Positions 43,764-55,943 of a stretch of DNA of 64,000 bases are shown here, in pieces (the first letter of the stretch is position 1; each line of letters begins with the position of its first letter). A model generated the notes under the pieces. The model saw only the letters and a program-made list of their open reading frames with translations. It searched no databases and had not been told where the DNA came from. A program made the translations under genes and the position numbers. The stretch is from Staphylotrichum longicolle (taxonomy: Eukaryota > Ascomycota > Sordariomycetes > Sordariales > Chaetomiaceae), in assembly GCA_019096155.1 (NCBI GenBank), contig JAHCVI010000004.1, forward strand, positions 3,224,001 through 3,288,000, read 5' to 3'.

Positions 43764-44941
43764 GTTCGGGAGCGCGCGGGTGTCGGTTACGCATGTTCGA
43801 GGGGTGGCGCGGTGGTTGTGTTGGGCATGCTGTTGCCGTGTTGCAGGTGTTCCTGTTGGATGGATCCTGCACAGTGCTGGGACTGTCAATGGTTGATTGA
43901 AGGAAGCTCCTGTCGCTATCAGCAGGCAGCTGGTCTGTGCACCTCAGGGATTGGGTGAACCCTGATGGCCGAGAGAGCCAATGGAGCTCCCACTTTCACG
44001 CCCTTTTACAGACACTTTCACTTCCCTGTGGGCCCAGAAGGCTAGCAGACCAGCAGACCAGCAGACCAGCAGACCAGCAGACCAGCAGTGTTTCCTTCAT
44101 GATACGAGGCCGAGATCACACCTTCCTGAGATCCCGAACAAGCAAGGGACAATTCATCAATGACGGCCATACGGGTGCACCCATCCCGAAACCGCCGGCC
44201 GCTGCCAGCTGCCATCCCATCATCCGAGAATGTGGCGCCCGCCAAGATGGAGCAGGATGGTCACCTGTGTCAGACAATCACCGGACACCCGATGCTTCAA
44301 AAGGGAAGCAACCATCCCTCCACACTGCCCAAGCAAACTACTCTTTTCCCGGCAGCATCCTCTCTTTATTGTTATGGATGAGCTTAGGCCGATGCTGAGC
44401 AACCCTGAATGGCCAACTTGACCTGTCGGCCTCAAGGCTTTAGGCTGCTGCACTGGCACAGCAGATCTGCCTGCATCGTTTTCCATTCTGTGACTCTTTC
44501 GTCCTCGTCCTGATTCCACCATCTCTCACCTTCGTTGCATGACTGGACCCCCTTCCCCACCCAGCGACCCAAAGCCGAGCCCCGAGACGTGTTTCCTATC
44601 GTTTCCATGTCTCGATTCCCCTCTTCCTTGAAGACGATGGGCTTCTCCACTATCACCCTGCTTAAGTACCTCCCCATTTGCCCCAAGGGGGCCAGGGTGT
44701 GTCATGAGCGTCCTGCCAGTCTCAGACCAGCGTCTTGACAGCACCAGGACGCCAGACTCCGGGCCAGATCTCACCTTTCATTCCACAAGGCGCGAGGGAG
44801 TACTAAGCCACCAACAGCTTTGACTCCGACACACAGGGCCCTCCGGCGCGATCATCCTAACCTTGTTCGACCGCCCTTTTGCCGCTCTCCGTCTGAAACC
44901 CTGTCTAATTACGGAATCTGTGCTGCCGCTCCGTTTCCCAA
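43764..44941. other. Divergent intergenic region, 1.2 kb
   Basis: Lies between the SR140-like gene (minus) and the FAD oxidoreductase gene (plus). It holds the tandem octamer at 44046-44090; no gene was recognised. Confidence 0.6.
44046..44090. repeat. Tandem 8-bp repeat (ACCAGCAG)n
   Basis: Five to six perfect copies of the octamer ACCAGCAG, about 280 bp upstream of the SR140-like start. There are no spacers, so it is a minisatellite and not an array of a defence system. Confidence 0.92.
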
Positions 44942-46457
44942 ATGGCTCCTCTGACCTCTGCCTCTGCTCCTCCCCCTTCTTCCACTTCCTCCTCGCCGCC
45001 TTTCTCTCCTCCTTCCTCCATTCTCATCATCGGCTCCGGTGTCTTTGGCCTCAGCACTGCGCTAGCCCTCACTCGCCGGGATGCCTTCGCCCAATGCTCC
45101 ATAACCGTCGTCGACAGGTCCGATCCGTCTCAGCCCGGGGCCTTCCCGTCCCCCGACGCTGCCAGTGTCGACACCAGCCGCATCATCAGGGCCGACTACG
45201 CCGATCCAGCCTACGCTGCCTTGTGTGACGAGGCCCAAGTGGAATGGCGGAAGCAAGACAAGCCCACCGATCTTGGTTCCCAAGGGCGCTACAATGAGAC
45301 GGGCCTGCTCCTGGTTGGAGACGAGACGCCGCCTGCGCCAGCCGCGGCCCCGGCAAGCGACGGTCTGAAACCCAAGCTGACGGGCATGGACTACACTCGC
45401 ATGAGCTGGGCCAACGTCGTCTCCCTGGCATCCAAAGACCCCGAGCTCGCCGCCCGTGTCCGTGAGCTGCCAAACCCCGACGCCATCCGTGATGCCCTCG
45501 GGACAGGCGGGAGTTCCGGGTCATGGGGCTACATCAACAACAACAGCGGCTGGGCCAACGCCACTGCCTCCATGGCATGGTACCTCGACCGGGTCCAGCA
45601 AACCGGACGTGTCAACTTCGTCCCCGGCACCGTCGTCTCCCTCGAGCACAACAACACCACCGTCACCGGCGCCAAGCTCTCCGACGGCCGCGTCCTCTCC
45701 GCTGACCTCGTCGTCGTGGCAGCAGGCGCCTGGACCGGCGGTCTTGTCGACCTCGCCGGCCAAGCCCTCGCCACAGGCCAAGTCCTGGGCTATCTCGACA
45801 TTACCGAAGAAGAGCAGTCCAAGCTCGCCAACATGCCCGTCATCCTCAACCTCTCCACGGGCCTCTTCATCATCCCCCCGACAGACCGCGCCCTCAAACT
45901 CGCCCGCCACGCCTACGGCTACATCAACCCGGTCACCCCTCCCCACCCGCCCCTCCCCCTGACCCCTCCTCTCCTCCGACTCTCGCCCCCGTCTCCCTCC
46001 CGCTCACGGCCCTCACCAAACCCGACCTGGCCATCCCCGCCGAGGGCGCCGCCGACCTCCGCGCGGCCCTCCGCGAGATGATCCCCTGGCCGGCCCTGGC
46101 CGACCGCCCTTCACCAAGACCCGCCTGTGCTGGTACTCGGACACGCCCACGGGCGACTTCCTCATCGACTACCACCCCAACTGGCGCGGCCTGTTCGTCG
46201 CCACCGGCGACAGCGGCCACGCCTTCAAGTTCCTGCCCGTCATCGGCGACCGCATCGTCGACTGCATCCGCGGCGAGTGCCCGGTCGCGTTTCGGGGCAA
46301 GTGGGGTTGGAAGGTGACCGAGACCGAGGCGGGGACGACGGGGAAACAAGATGGGTTTGTGTTTACCGAGGATGGGAGCCGCGGCGGCAAGGCGGGGCTC
46401 GTGCTCGCTGAGGAGCTGGCCAAGGCGGATGGGGAGGTGGTGGCTGCGAGTGGGTGA
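44942..46457 (+). CDS. FAD-dependent amine oxidase-like enzyme (sarcosine / fructosyl-amine oxidase family; two apparent frameshifts)
   Basis: A DAO-fold flavoprotein of about 500 residues that should oxidise the C-N bond of a small amine or N-methyl/N-glycated amino acid. The start at 44942 gives a Ser/Pro-rich leader, then the Rossmann motif ILIIGSGVFGLSTALAL, SRIIRADYADPAYA, GWANATASMAWYLDR and DLVVVAAGAWTG. After YGYINPVTPPHPPLPLTP the family sequence moves to another frame (LAPVSLPLTALTKPD to LREMIPWPALADR), then to a third (FTKTRLCWYSDTPTGDFLID, GLFVATGDSGHAFKFLPVIG), ending at 46455-46457. A single missing C near 45962 and another near 46109 would restore one frame; both are in C-runs. 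I read this as probable assembly error. The C-terminal motif is the flavin-binding end typical of this family, so the enzyme is likely functional in the living strain. The exact substrate cannot be told. Confidence 0.87.
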
Positions 46458-47695
46458 ATGAATGGCATCATTCATAATGTTTGGAAGGGGTGGGTGGAGA
46501 TTGCAAGAGGGGTGGAGAGGGACTAACGGGACGGTGGATGCCAGGCAACAAACAGCAAGAGGGGGGGAGAGAGACACAACAGAGGTAAGCGCACGATCAC
46601 ATCATTCATCACAAAAAGAACATGCCGAGTTTTTTAATAGATGATGGTATTTGATGGCAGCAAAACCCACGACTGAAGACGCCAAATGAGCAACCCTCCC
46701 AAACCCGTCGCCGTGCTTGGTGAGGTGACCGTAAACGGCGCACGCACCAGCCGACAACAGTAGGGACGGGGAAGCTCAGCGATAGAGCAGTTAAAGGCCT
46801 ACGCCATCATCATCTCCTGCCTGGGGGCTTTTCTTTTGCCCCCTTTCCATGGCAGGTTTCCCACTTTTCGGGATTAAGTCCAGACAATACGCTCCCCTCC
46901 TTGCGAGCGATTCTGCCGCTCGCCGCCGTCGGTGTGATGCTGAGGTTCCAAGCTTGCACATGATTTGCGATGACGGTGCCATCCCGAAATCTTCCCCTCT
47001 TATCCCATCCCATGCCCGAACGGCCCGAGAGGTAGCGCGATCAGTCAGTCGCATGCCCCCAATTCAGCTTTCTCGTATCCCCCCAAGTAGTCTCTCCAGG
47101 AACTGAATGCCGTTCCGATAAATCGCTCTGCAGCTTTCCTTCCCCCAGAGAACCTCTTTTCTTTTTTGTGCTGCGCGGGAGAAACCCATGGGTGGAATGG
47201 GTGTTCGTGCCGCCAAGCTCATTAGTGACGGGCAGGGCCTTGTGTTGTGTGCGGTTTTCGCTTCCCGCCGCAAGCACCTTTCGCCTCGTCGATGCGCAAT
47301 CTTTCTATGGGTACTATACCCCCCAAGCAAAGGGGGGAGCGCGCCAGCTCCCGAAACCTTCTCGGGAATCTCGCGGGAATTCGAGGAAAAGCGCGAAAAA
47401 TCCTGCTTTAAATGTTCCCGTCCCCCGTCCATGAACGCCGGTGCAATGCTGTGATGTGGAAAGAAAAAAAACGAAACTCGCGGGAATGATACAAGCGACC
47501 ATGCGCAAGTCTTTGTTGGGCTTGCGCGTGACTGGTCGAGATTTTGGTGGGTATGATCTTGTCGTAAAATCATGACCGGGTGGTTGGTGGCGGTAGTGTA
47601 CAGTTTGTCGACAAGTTGTGGTGGGATGATGAGGTGACAAACCAGCAGATGTTGCTGGCGAAAAAATCCCCAGCTGTTGGCCAAGCTGCGCAGGT
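46458..47695. other. Convergent intergenic region, 1.2 kb
   Basis: 3' flanks of the FAD oxidoreductase and TBP genes. A D-arm-like tRNA look-alike at 46774-46790 was examined and rejected. No gene was recognised. Confidence 0.6.
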
Positions 47696-48704
47696 TTAAA
47701 CCTTGCGGAAGTCTGGTGATTATTGTTAGTATGCACGCATGCAGAGACCGCAAGCTGGGATGGGAAACCAACCTTGCAGCACGGGGTAGATCATCTCGAA
47801 CGCCTGGTAGATCTCCTCGCGGACCTTGGCGCCAGTGAGAACGATCTTGCCGCTCACGAAGATGAGAAGGACGATCTTGGGCTTGATCATGCGGTAGATG
47901 AGACCAGGGAAAAGCTCGGGCTCGTACGAGCTGAAGTTGTGATGCTTGGACGCAAGACCCTCCAGACGGATGGGGAACTTGATGTCGCAAGAGCCGACAA
48001 TGTTCTGGATCTTGAAGTCGGTGAACTTGGCATTGAAGCCGAGCTTCTGGATGATGCGCGCGTACTTGCGCGAGGCAAGCTTGGAATCATCCTCCGACTT
48101 GGCACCAGTGACAACCATCTTGCCGCTGGCGAAGATGAGCGCGGTCGTCTTGGGCTCGCGGATACGCATGATGACGGCAGCGAAACGCTTGGGGTTGTAC
48201 TGTGTTTTGCGTGTCAGAACCGCGTGGCAAAAACGGTTGAGGACAGAAACCATGAGCGACACGACTTCTCACTCGAGAAACGCGCGCCGAATTTCCGGCT
48301 CAACACGTACCTCCGCATTGCGGGCATGAAGCGCGATAGTCTTCAAGTCCAGACGGCAATCCAGGTTGACCGTCGCGACAATGTTCCTGAGCGAGCCAGT
48401 CAGCCAAAACAGCCCCCAATCAGCGCAAACTACTGGAGAGGTGTTCCTACTGGAGCGTGGGAGTGATGCCACTCGGCCCCGTAGAGCCAGCTCCCGGCGT
48501 CGCAGCGGGGGTCGCGGGAGTCACCCCAGTACCGTTTGTGGCTTGAACGCCCTGCTGCTGAACACCGTTGGTCGCCATCATACCGTTGGCCTGAGCCGCG
48601 GGGTTCGCGAGCTCGTTGGCGCCGCCGGGGAACGACAACGAGCCAGGCGCAGTGAAGGCCTTGGCCTGCGCAGCGTTCGAAGGGTGAGTTTGAATGGCGT
48701 CCAT
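47696..48704 (-). CDS. TBP: TATA-binding protein (TBP)
   Basis: The general transcription factor that binds core promoters for all three nuclear RNA polymerases. It is 257 residues in four exons: 48704-48451, 48386-48311, 48199-47773 and 47712-47696. Donors are GTAGGA, GTACGT and GTTGGT; acceptors are CTCAG, CACAG and ACCAG. All joins keep frame. A Gln/Ala/Thr-rich N-terminus (about 84 residues) precedes the two saddle repeats: NIVATVNLDCRLDLKTIALH, RFAAVIMRIREPKTTALIFA and SGKMVVTGAKSEDDSKLA in the first; NIVGSCDIKFPIRLEGLA, ELFPGLIYRMIKPKIVLLIF and SGKIVLTGAKVREEIYQAF in the second. The tiny last exon supplies the typical DFRKV end. Donors GTAGGA and GTTGGT are weak but are forced by the conserved residues. 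Confidence 0.97.
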
Positions 48705-51700
48705 CTTGTGCGATGTAAAAACCAAGCGACTCGGTGTTGTGATTGTTTTTTTTGCTTTGCGCGAACAAATCTACAGGCGGATGACGGGTTAGATGAGGGT
48801 TTGAGAAGAATGCGCCAACAGGTAGAATCGGGCAAAGATGCGAAGCTGGTGATGGGGAAAATAAAATCCTCGATCCAGAAATCGGTGTTTGGGAGGAGAA
48901 GGAAAGAGGCCAGACAAGAAGCTGGATTTATCAAAGGCTTGTTGGCCTGTGCGCCTTTGCGACAACTGGTTGCCCAGGGCGGTGAGGTGAGGGTGTTCTC
49001 GAGGGCGGTGTTGCGAACAAGGATGGATTGGCTGGAAGGGGGGCCATACCAGGTGTGGGAGATGAACAACTTAATGTGTCCCCCTTGACTGCAGTCCGCC
49101 GGCAAACACCCTCGAGGATGGTCGAGATGTTCCAATCAACGACCCGGCCGGATTTCTCAAAGAACCGTGGCCGAAGAGCGTGCTGCGCTTGATTGCGGCT
49201 GACGGGAGAGTGCGCAGCGCAGAGGTGTCTCGACGACGACGACGACGGCGCGGGCGGGTTGCGGCACACGGAGCAGAGAGCAGAGACTGGCTCGCCCACA
49301 CTTCAACTCACGGCAGGATGGCCTTCTTCTTCCTCGGGAAGCGGAGAGCAAGGTGCACTGTACGGTGACTTGTGCAAACGGATCTTTCTATTACCCTCGA
49401 CGATTAAAGGGTCGACCGTGACAGACGCCGGGTTCCTTGGAGGTCAACGGGCGCCGCGAGTGACGGGAGTGTCGGCAGGGCCCTAGTCCAGAAACGAGGG
49501 GACGATCGCCTGTCTCTGTATCGACAGATTAATCCTCGACTCTAAATGAATGAGAGGTTGCGCCCACACAACGCAGTGTTGGAGAGAGAAAAAACCGTTG
49601 AATGCCAGAAGATTGACAAGCAACAGCCGACGTCAAGGTCGTTTGTGGAAAGTGGAGCGTCGGTGATGGTAGGGGGTGTGGGGTCAAAATTTGGTGGCCG
49701 GAGGCAGGTAGCAACGGCCGGTTGGGGGACTTCCGCGCGCGGCAGCCCAAAACAAATGGGGGGAGCTGTGCCTACTTATAATTTTCGCTGGAATGGCCGG
49801 TGGCGCCTCAGGCAGCAACGCCAATCTTGTGGCGGCGGGCCCCCTGCTCTTTCATGTTTTGCGTGCTCAATGCGGCGAATCAGCGCACGGGAGACCAAGG
49901 TTTTATCTCCCTTGCAGCCAACCACCGCTCGAGCTCTGCGCCCGCCTCCTGGCCACACCCCTGCGCAGAGTGCCGAAGTACTGGTACCCTCGGCGCAAAA
50001 AAGCAAGGCAGCCCGCCCTTTGCCCTTTTGCATTCAGGCCCCCCTTGGGATCTCCGACAACACCACCCAACACAGACCAACCAATCGTCCATTCGCCATC
50101 TCAACCAGAAACCCTCACACACCAACACTGTGACCCCCTGAAACGCTTTGCTTCCCCCCTTTCCCTCCCCACAGCTCCCCTTTTACGATTTTGGAATGCA
50201 TTGTACCATTTTTTTTTTTTTAAGCATCACTTCACAAAACCATCTTGACCTCCTCTTGCTTTGCATCTCGACGCCGGCGACCTCAGCGCAACGATGGGGT
50301 CGAGGAAGCTGCTGCCAACGAGTGTTACCTGACGCACCCGGCCGCTGCCTACGTGACAGCTTCGTGTTGGTTCAGCGCAGACGACTCAGGTTCCGTCGAA
50401 TTCCGATCGCCACTTCCAGTTAAGCGATGACAAGAAGTGAGCGCGGCAGCGAATGCATACCCGACCTTTCGACGCCCGGCTCAGCAGATGCAGTCACGAA
50501 GACCAGAGTCAACATAGCACGGCCGGCTTGTCATCCTCTACCGCCTGGAGACCTACAACATTCTCGCGCGATCAACCTCCACGGTCGCAGCCGGATACCG
50601 CGCGGCGAGCCATTTCACGAAGCACGGCAAAGCAAATGAGCCAACTCTACTAACAATCCGCGGTTCGAAACAACAATTCTTGTTGGCTTTGCTGATGGTC
50701 CAAGTGTGACGCGTCACCTGAGGCTCTGTTGGCGGGCTCGCCCAACTCGCAGCCACACTTCATTCCTACGCCACAACCAACAAATACTCTACGCCGTTTC
50801 CGGAATACAGCGGTCGAGCTTTGAAGATACTGACGGTCATTCAGGAACTTTGCAATGGCTATTTCCCTACGGGCAGCGACTTCAGTCAGACCTGGAAGGA
50901 CTGGAGTTGCCTTGCGCATCCAATCCTCTTTTGAACTCGTGGATCCTCGGTCTTGGCAAGCCCCGGTTCAGCTTGCAACAGCAAGCTGCACAGAAGGTTA
51001 TGGAAACACCATTCAGCCAAGACCTTCTCCTATGACCTCAGCACAGGTACGGGTCGCCCATCCAGCAAGCATTTCATCTCGGCCCTCCAGCTCCCTCCAA
51101 AGCTGGAGCGAGGTTCATCGGCCGGGAAATGTGAGCGTTTTGCTCGTTCTGATGAGACGACACGGGAACATCGACATGAAGCGCATTTGAAGTCTTGTCT
51201 GTGGCATGCTGCTCGTGCCTCTCTGGCCGGGCGCATGGCATCCTGTGCCCTGCTTGTCAGGGGCAGAGGAGCCTCGAGCGCGGCCCCAGCGGATGTACCG
51301 GTACTCGACGGGGGCGGAAATGGGATGTGCCCCGTGCAGCTCTGTGGCCCGTGTGGCTCCAGGCTCTGTCCAACCCCAGCGCTCACTCCTCCCACCCCTC
51401 CGATCTCCAGCCTCGTCAATGAGTCATCTTTTGGCCTCCATGCCAAATTCTGGTTTTTTCGCACAAACGAAGAAAAAAAGACCACCGTGGTTATCCGCTG
51501 CCTTCGCAGCTGAGCGGCCTGCAACTGCCCTTCTTCCCTCGCTCGCCGTTTGCCGACTGCGACGAAAAACAGGCAAAGCGAGGTCGCCACCAACAACTAC
51601 TTGTAACTGCCTGGGCGGCTGCTCCATCGGCCGCGGTGGTCATCCCGTCCGTTTGCCCAACGCTGCTCTTGCATTTTCGGTTGCGGCCGTGCCTCCAAAG

Positions 51701-53126
51701 CTCCAACCCAACGCCCGATGCTCGCATCCGGCTGGTGGAAACCAAGCAGCCCAGACAAAAGCCGGAGGGTTGCATAAACCGCCGAACTGCCGCGACTCAT
51801 TGGGCGCGGGGATCCCGGCGCTTAAGACCCGCGACTAAGGTTGCCTTGATAAGGCAGAAGCCAGCAGAGCCCTACAAAAAGCCATCTGCGCAGACTGCGC
51901 AGGGTCTCTTTTGCCCTCTAGGCAACGGCATGCACGAGGCTCAGGTGAGGGGAATACAGGCAGCTGGTGATACATTCCTGTGAACCTATCGGCTCCCATC
52001 TTATCAGTGGTTAGCCGTCCCCTCACTCCCGTCCCGTCAAAGGACCAGACACGGAAAGGGGGGCGACAAGCCGCGTTCGTTCGTCCTACGCCGTCAGCTG
52101 ATTGGCTGGCTCGCTTCTGCCTACGAGGGCGTGAGGCCCAACGCGTCATTGCGCCGCGTTTTCGCGACCGCGGCACAATGACTTGAGCGTCCTTCGTAGT
52201 CCAGAGCGTTACTGCGTAGAGAGAAGGAAGCTGTCTCTTACATACTTTATTAGGACTTTGCAGGTTTCACTTGAGGTACCTTACCTACAGCTACTTCCTC
52301 TGGAAAAAGCACCATATCCAACCCTAACCCAGACCCTGCTGTCTGACACATTCTCATCTCCCCCCCCTCGAAAGAGAGTATAAGATACACTAAGAGGCGA
52401 ACAGATGGGCCGACAGAGGGACAAGTGTTTCTAAGCTCTAGCTGAGTGTCACTGAAGAAGTATGGCATAAAATTCAAAGCTTCCATAGGAGACAAAGCCC
52501 GAAATGCATGCATGCTGCTCTCACACAATGCCCCATCTCACCTCATCTCACCGCGTCCGCCACGAGCCCAATTCTCTTTATGCTAGACTGGACACAGATA
52601 TGTATCTTATCTCAGGTCAAACTTCAGCATACTCTCCCCAGCTGCGCCGACCCCATCATCGTCGTCTATGTCTTTCTCCCACCTCGCATTTCCCTCACCT
52701 GACTGAGTGTGTGGGTGTAACCGACCTCGTATCCCCATACGGCACACCTTCACATCCTCCTCACCTTTGCTTCTTGTTGCGAGGTGCAAGTGCAAGGAGG
52801 CGGGGAGAAGAAGTATTTTTTTTCTCCGTTTTCATACGAACTGCACGCTTACTTGCATATTTTGATGCAATGTAGCAGCGCCGACAAATGTCAAATTTCT
52901 TAAATGACCCGAGACAGACATGAGAAATATGCACAAGTCAGTCTATTCCGCTGGGTGTTGATAAAAAGACAGGACAGCTAGACCACACAAAACGCCGCTG
53001 GTGCTACTACTACTGCTGCGGTTGATGATGATGATGATGGTGATGATGATGGTGGTGGTGGTGGTGATGATACAGCCTTGCTAAAGCAGAAAACAGAGAA
53101 AACACATCCCCCTTCTAGAACCGGGG
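48705..53126. other. 4.4-kb gene-poor region
   Basis: 5' flank of TBP and 3' flank of the ETF-QO gene. Open frames up to about 210 codons (for example 51206-51838 plus) overlap others on both strands and show no motif. A T-run (about 50206-50222) and pyrimidine-rich stretches occur around 50150-50220. Palindromic GGTACCTTACC near 52276-52287 is of a kind common in these genomes. Long 5' leader introns or a non-coding RNA are possible; nothing can be supported. Confidence 0.5.
53022..53071. repeat. GAT/GGT trinucleotide microsatellite
   Basis: A run of TGATGATGATGATGG and GGTGGTGGTGG triplets just downstream of the ETF-QO stop, in its predicted 3' UTR. Confidence 0.9.
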
Positions 53127-55161
53127 TTATGTCATGTAGTACTTGGGACCCTCGCCGCCCTGGGGCACCTGCCAGTTGATGTCCTGGTTGGGGGCCTTGA
53201 TGTCGCATGTCTTGCAGTGGATGCAGCTGGCGGTGTTGTCTCCGTGTTAGTAACCAACAAGCCATGGGTATGTATGTATGTTCTTGGGGGAAACAGAAAA
53301 AGAATGGGGGAAAAGGGGTAGAGTAAAAAAAAACTCACTTCTGCGCGTTGATCTGGAACCGCACGCCCTCGGGCTTGGAAGCGTCCTCGACATACTCGTA
53401 CACGCCCGCCGGGCAGAAGCGGTTCTCGACGCCCTTGAAGGCCGGCCACGTCTCGGCGGTGTGCTTGTCCCAGTCCTTGACCTGCAGGTGCACGGGCTGG
53501 TCCTCCTCGTGGTTGGTCCCCGTGCGCGAGACGCTGGTGAGGATGTCAAAGGTGAGCTTGCCGTCGGGCTTGGGGTACTCGATCTTCTTGCAGTCGTCGG
53601 CCTTCTTGGTGGCCGCGTGGTCGGGGACCTTGTGGCGGAAGGTCCAGGGCACGCGGCCCTTGAGGACGAAGGCCTCGAGGCCCGAGTACATCATGCCGCC
53701 GTAGAGGCCCAGCGGGGAGTGGAAGGACGGGCGCATGTTGCGCACCTCCTTGAGCTCCTTCCAGATGGGCGACTTGCGGAGCGAGTCCTCGTACTCGTAC
53801 AGGAAGACGGAGCCCGTGTCGGTGCTCTCCTTGAGCGCGTTCCACGCCGCCTCGGCCGCGAGCATGCCCGACTTCATGGCGTTGTGCGTGCCCTTGACCT
53901 TGGGCACGTTGACCAGGCCGGCCGAGTCGCCGATTAGCGCGCCGCCGGGGAAGGCGACCTTGGGGATGGACTGGAAGCCGCCCTCGATGAGTGCGCGCGC
54001 GCCGTACGAGATGCACTTGCCGCCCTCGAGGGTATCACGCCACAGCGGGTGCTGCTTGAGCTTTTGGAACTCGCCGTAAGGGGAGAGCCACGGGTTGGGG
54101 TAGTCGAGCGCGACGACCTGACCGATGCTGACCAGGTTGTCGCCAAAGTGGTACATCCAGGCGCCGCCATATGTGTCGTAAGGGAGCGGATAGCCCATCG
54201 AGTGGATGATCTCGCCCTTCCTGAACTTCTCCGGCTGCACCTCCCACACCTCCTTGATGCCCAGCCCGTACGTCTGCGGCTGGCTCTCGCGCCGCAGGTC
54301 GAATTTCTTGATGACCTGCTTGCTCAGGCTCCCGTGGCAGCCCTCGCCGAAGAGCGTGACGCGCGCGTGGAACTCCATGCCCCGCTCAAACGAGTCTTTG
54401 GGCTTCCCATTGCGCCCGATGCCGAGATCGTTGGTCGCGACGCCCTTGACGCTCCCGTCGTGCTTGAACAGCACCTCGCTGGCGGCGAACCCGGGGTACA
54501 CCTCGACGCCGACCTCCTCAGCGCGCTCGCCGAGCCACTTTGTAAACTCGTTCAGGCTGACGATGTAGTTGCCGTGGTTGTGCATCTGCGGGGGCATCGG
54601 CACGGGGAAAGACATGTTCTTGGTCAGGAAGCGCATGCTGTCCTTGCCCGCGGGGGTCGCGCCCGTGAAGCGGTTTTCGTTGTCCTCGTCGAGCCATTCC
54701 GGGATGAGTTCGTTGATCGCCGTCGGCTGGATCACGGCGCCCGAGAGGATGTGGGCACCGAGCTCGCCGGCCTTCTCGAGCAGCAGCACGCGGAAATCGT
54801 CGTTGCCGGCCTCGTTGGCCAGCTGTTTTAGTCGGATGGCCGCCGAGAGGCCTGCGGGGCCGCCGCCAATGATGCAGACGTCGACTTGATCGCTCTCGCG
54901 CTCGATGCTCGCTGGGTCAAAGGAGTCGTCGGCTTCGGCGTAAAGGCGGGCGGGAGTCGTGGAGAGGCACCTCCTTGACGGCCGGGTCGCAATGAAGCTG
55001 GCGTATGTCGCGCGCGTGTCTGGACGCCGTAACCGAGAGGGAGCAGCTGAGGACAAACACCTGAGCCCGCGGGCCTGCTGGAACCGTAATGTTGTGGCCG
55101 GGGCCGGGGCCGCCGCGGCCTTCCGGCAGAGGCTGGATGTAAGGCGTGCAGAGACCGACAT
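53127..55161 (-). CDS. CIR2: Electron-transfer flavoprotein-ubiquinone oxidoreductase, mitochondrial
   Basis: ETF-QO passes electrons from ETF (fatty-acid and amino-acid oxidation) to ubiquinone at the inner mitochondrial membrane. The product has 640 residues. The start at 55161 (MSVSARLTSSLCRKA) opens a basic, Ala/Ser/Arg-rich presequence. The FAD motif VCIIGGGPAGLSAAIRLK is followed by family blocks LLEKAGELGAHILSGAVIQP, YGLGIKEVWEVQPEKF, PGGALIGDSAGLVNVPKVKG and FCPAGVYEYV. A 112-nt intron (53338-53227, donor GTGAGT, acceptor GCCAG, phase 2) separates the last 33 codons, and the join creates the 4Fe-4S segment INAQNCIHCKTCDIK ending GPKYYMT. All four cluster cysteines are present (CPAG upstream, then CIHCKTC). 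The frame is open upstream to 55422, but those residues look like leader. Confidence 0.97.
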
Positions 55162-55943
55162 CGTTGCTGCACGCCTGAAAAATGACTGGAAGGGGGAAAA
55201 AAAGAGTCTAAGCGAGAAAAGGGAAAGAAAACGACTGCCCCGCGGAAACGAGGGGCAGAAGACAGCAAAGCGACCTGGCAATCGACACCTCGTAGCACGC
55301 AACAGCAGTAGTCCACTGACAAACACGATGGGATCGCAGGTTTCAAGAGAGGCACCCCGTATCCTTCCCTGGCTCCGCTCCGTCTGCGTCTGGGCCGCGG
55401 ACGTGGATGAGTCCTCTTTCAAATCGCCAAATGACGTTCCCGCCGAAGCTGCCCGCCAATTGACTTTTTGGCATTTGAAAACGGGTCTGTGCGACTCCGA
55501 AGCGGAGCCCAGGGGACCAGAATTGGCCCCATGTTACCCGAGGAAAGCCGAGCCCGGCGATGCTGTCCCCACCGCGTTTGCCGTGTTTCGGACCAGTGTC
55601 AGTCGCCCGGGCGCGTGGAATGGGCACAGTGCGGTCTAACGGCCTTGGTATTCTCTGTGGTTAGGACGGGATGCAAAGGACGCCGTCTTCTATTTCAGGG
55701 TACGGAGTATGCAGGCAACAAGAGGAACGACAAGAGACCCGACGCCGCACAAACACCCAAATCTCTTGACACGCAGGTCCGCTTCAGGGGAATTCGAGGG
55801 GTTGAGTCGAAAAGGAGGAGGAGGTAATTCAGATCCCCGAGTCGGACCTCTGCTCGTGTCCGACCTCGCCTGAGCATTGAGCAGAGGAACCACATGCTTG
55901 GGATTAGGTGAACGGTCGCCGCCCCTGCACCGCCGACCTGCCC
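55162..55943. other. Intergenic region, 0.8 kb
   Basis: Between the ETF-QO start and the end of the hydrolase-CorA gene, both minus strand. No gene was recognised. Confidence 0.6.

Noticed and set aside
44046..44090. Regular direct repeats that might suggest an array.
   Set aside because: The 8-bp units abut without spacers; it is a simple minisatellite in a eukaryotic genome.
46774..46790. GCTCAGCGATAGAGCAG, similar to a tRNA D-arm.
   Set aside because: No B-box (GGTTCGA-type), acceptor stem or anticodon arm follows at the right spacing.
51206..51838. A 210-codon plus-strand frame upstream of TBP.
   Set aside because: It overlaps several other frames and shows no recognisable domain or fungal coding bias.
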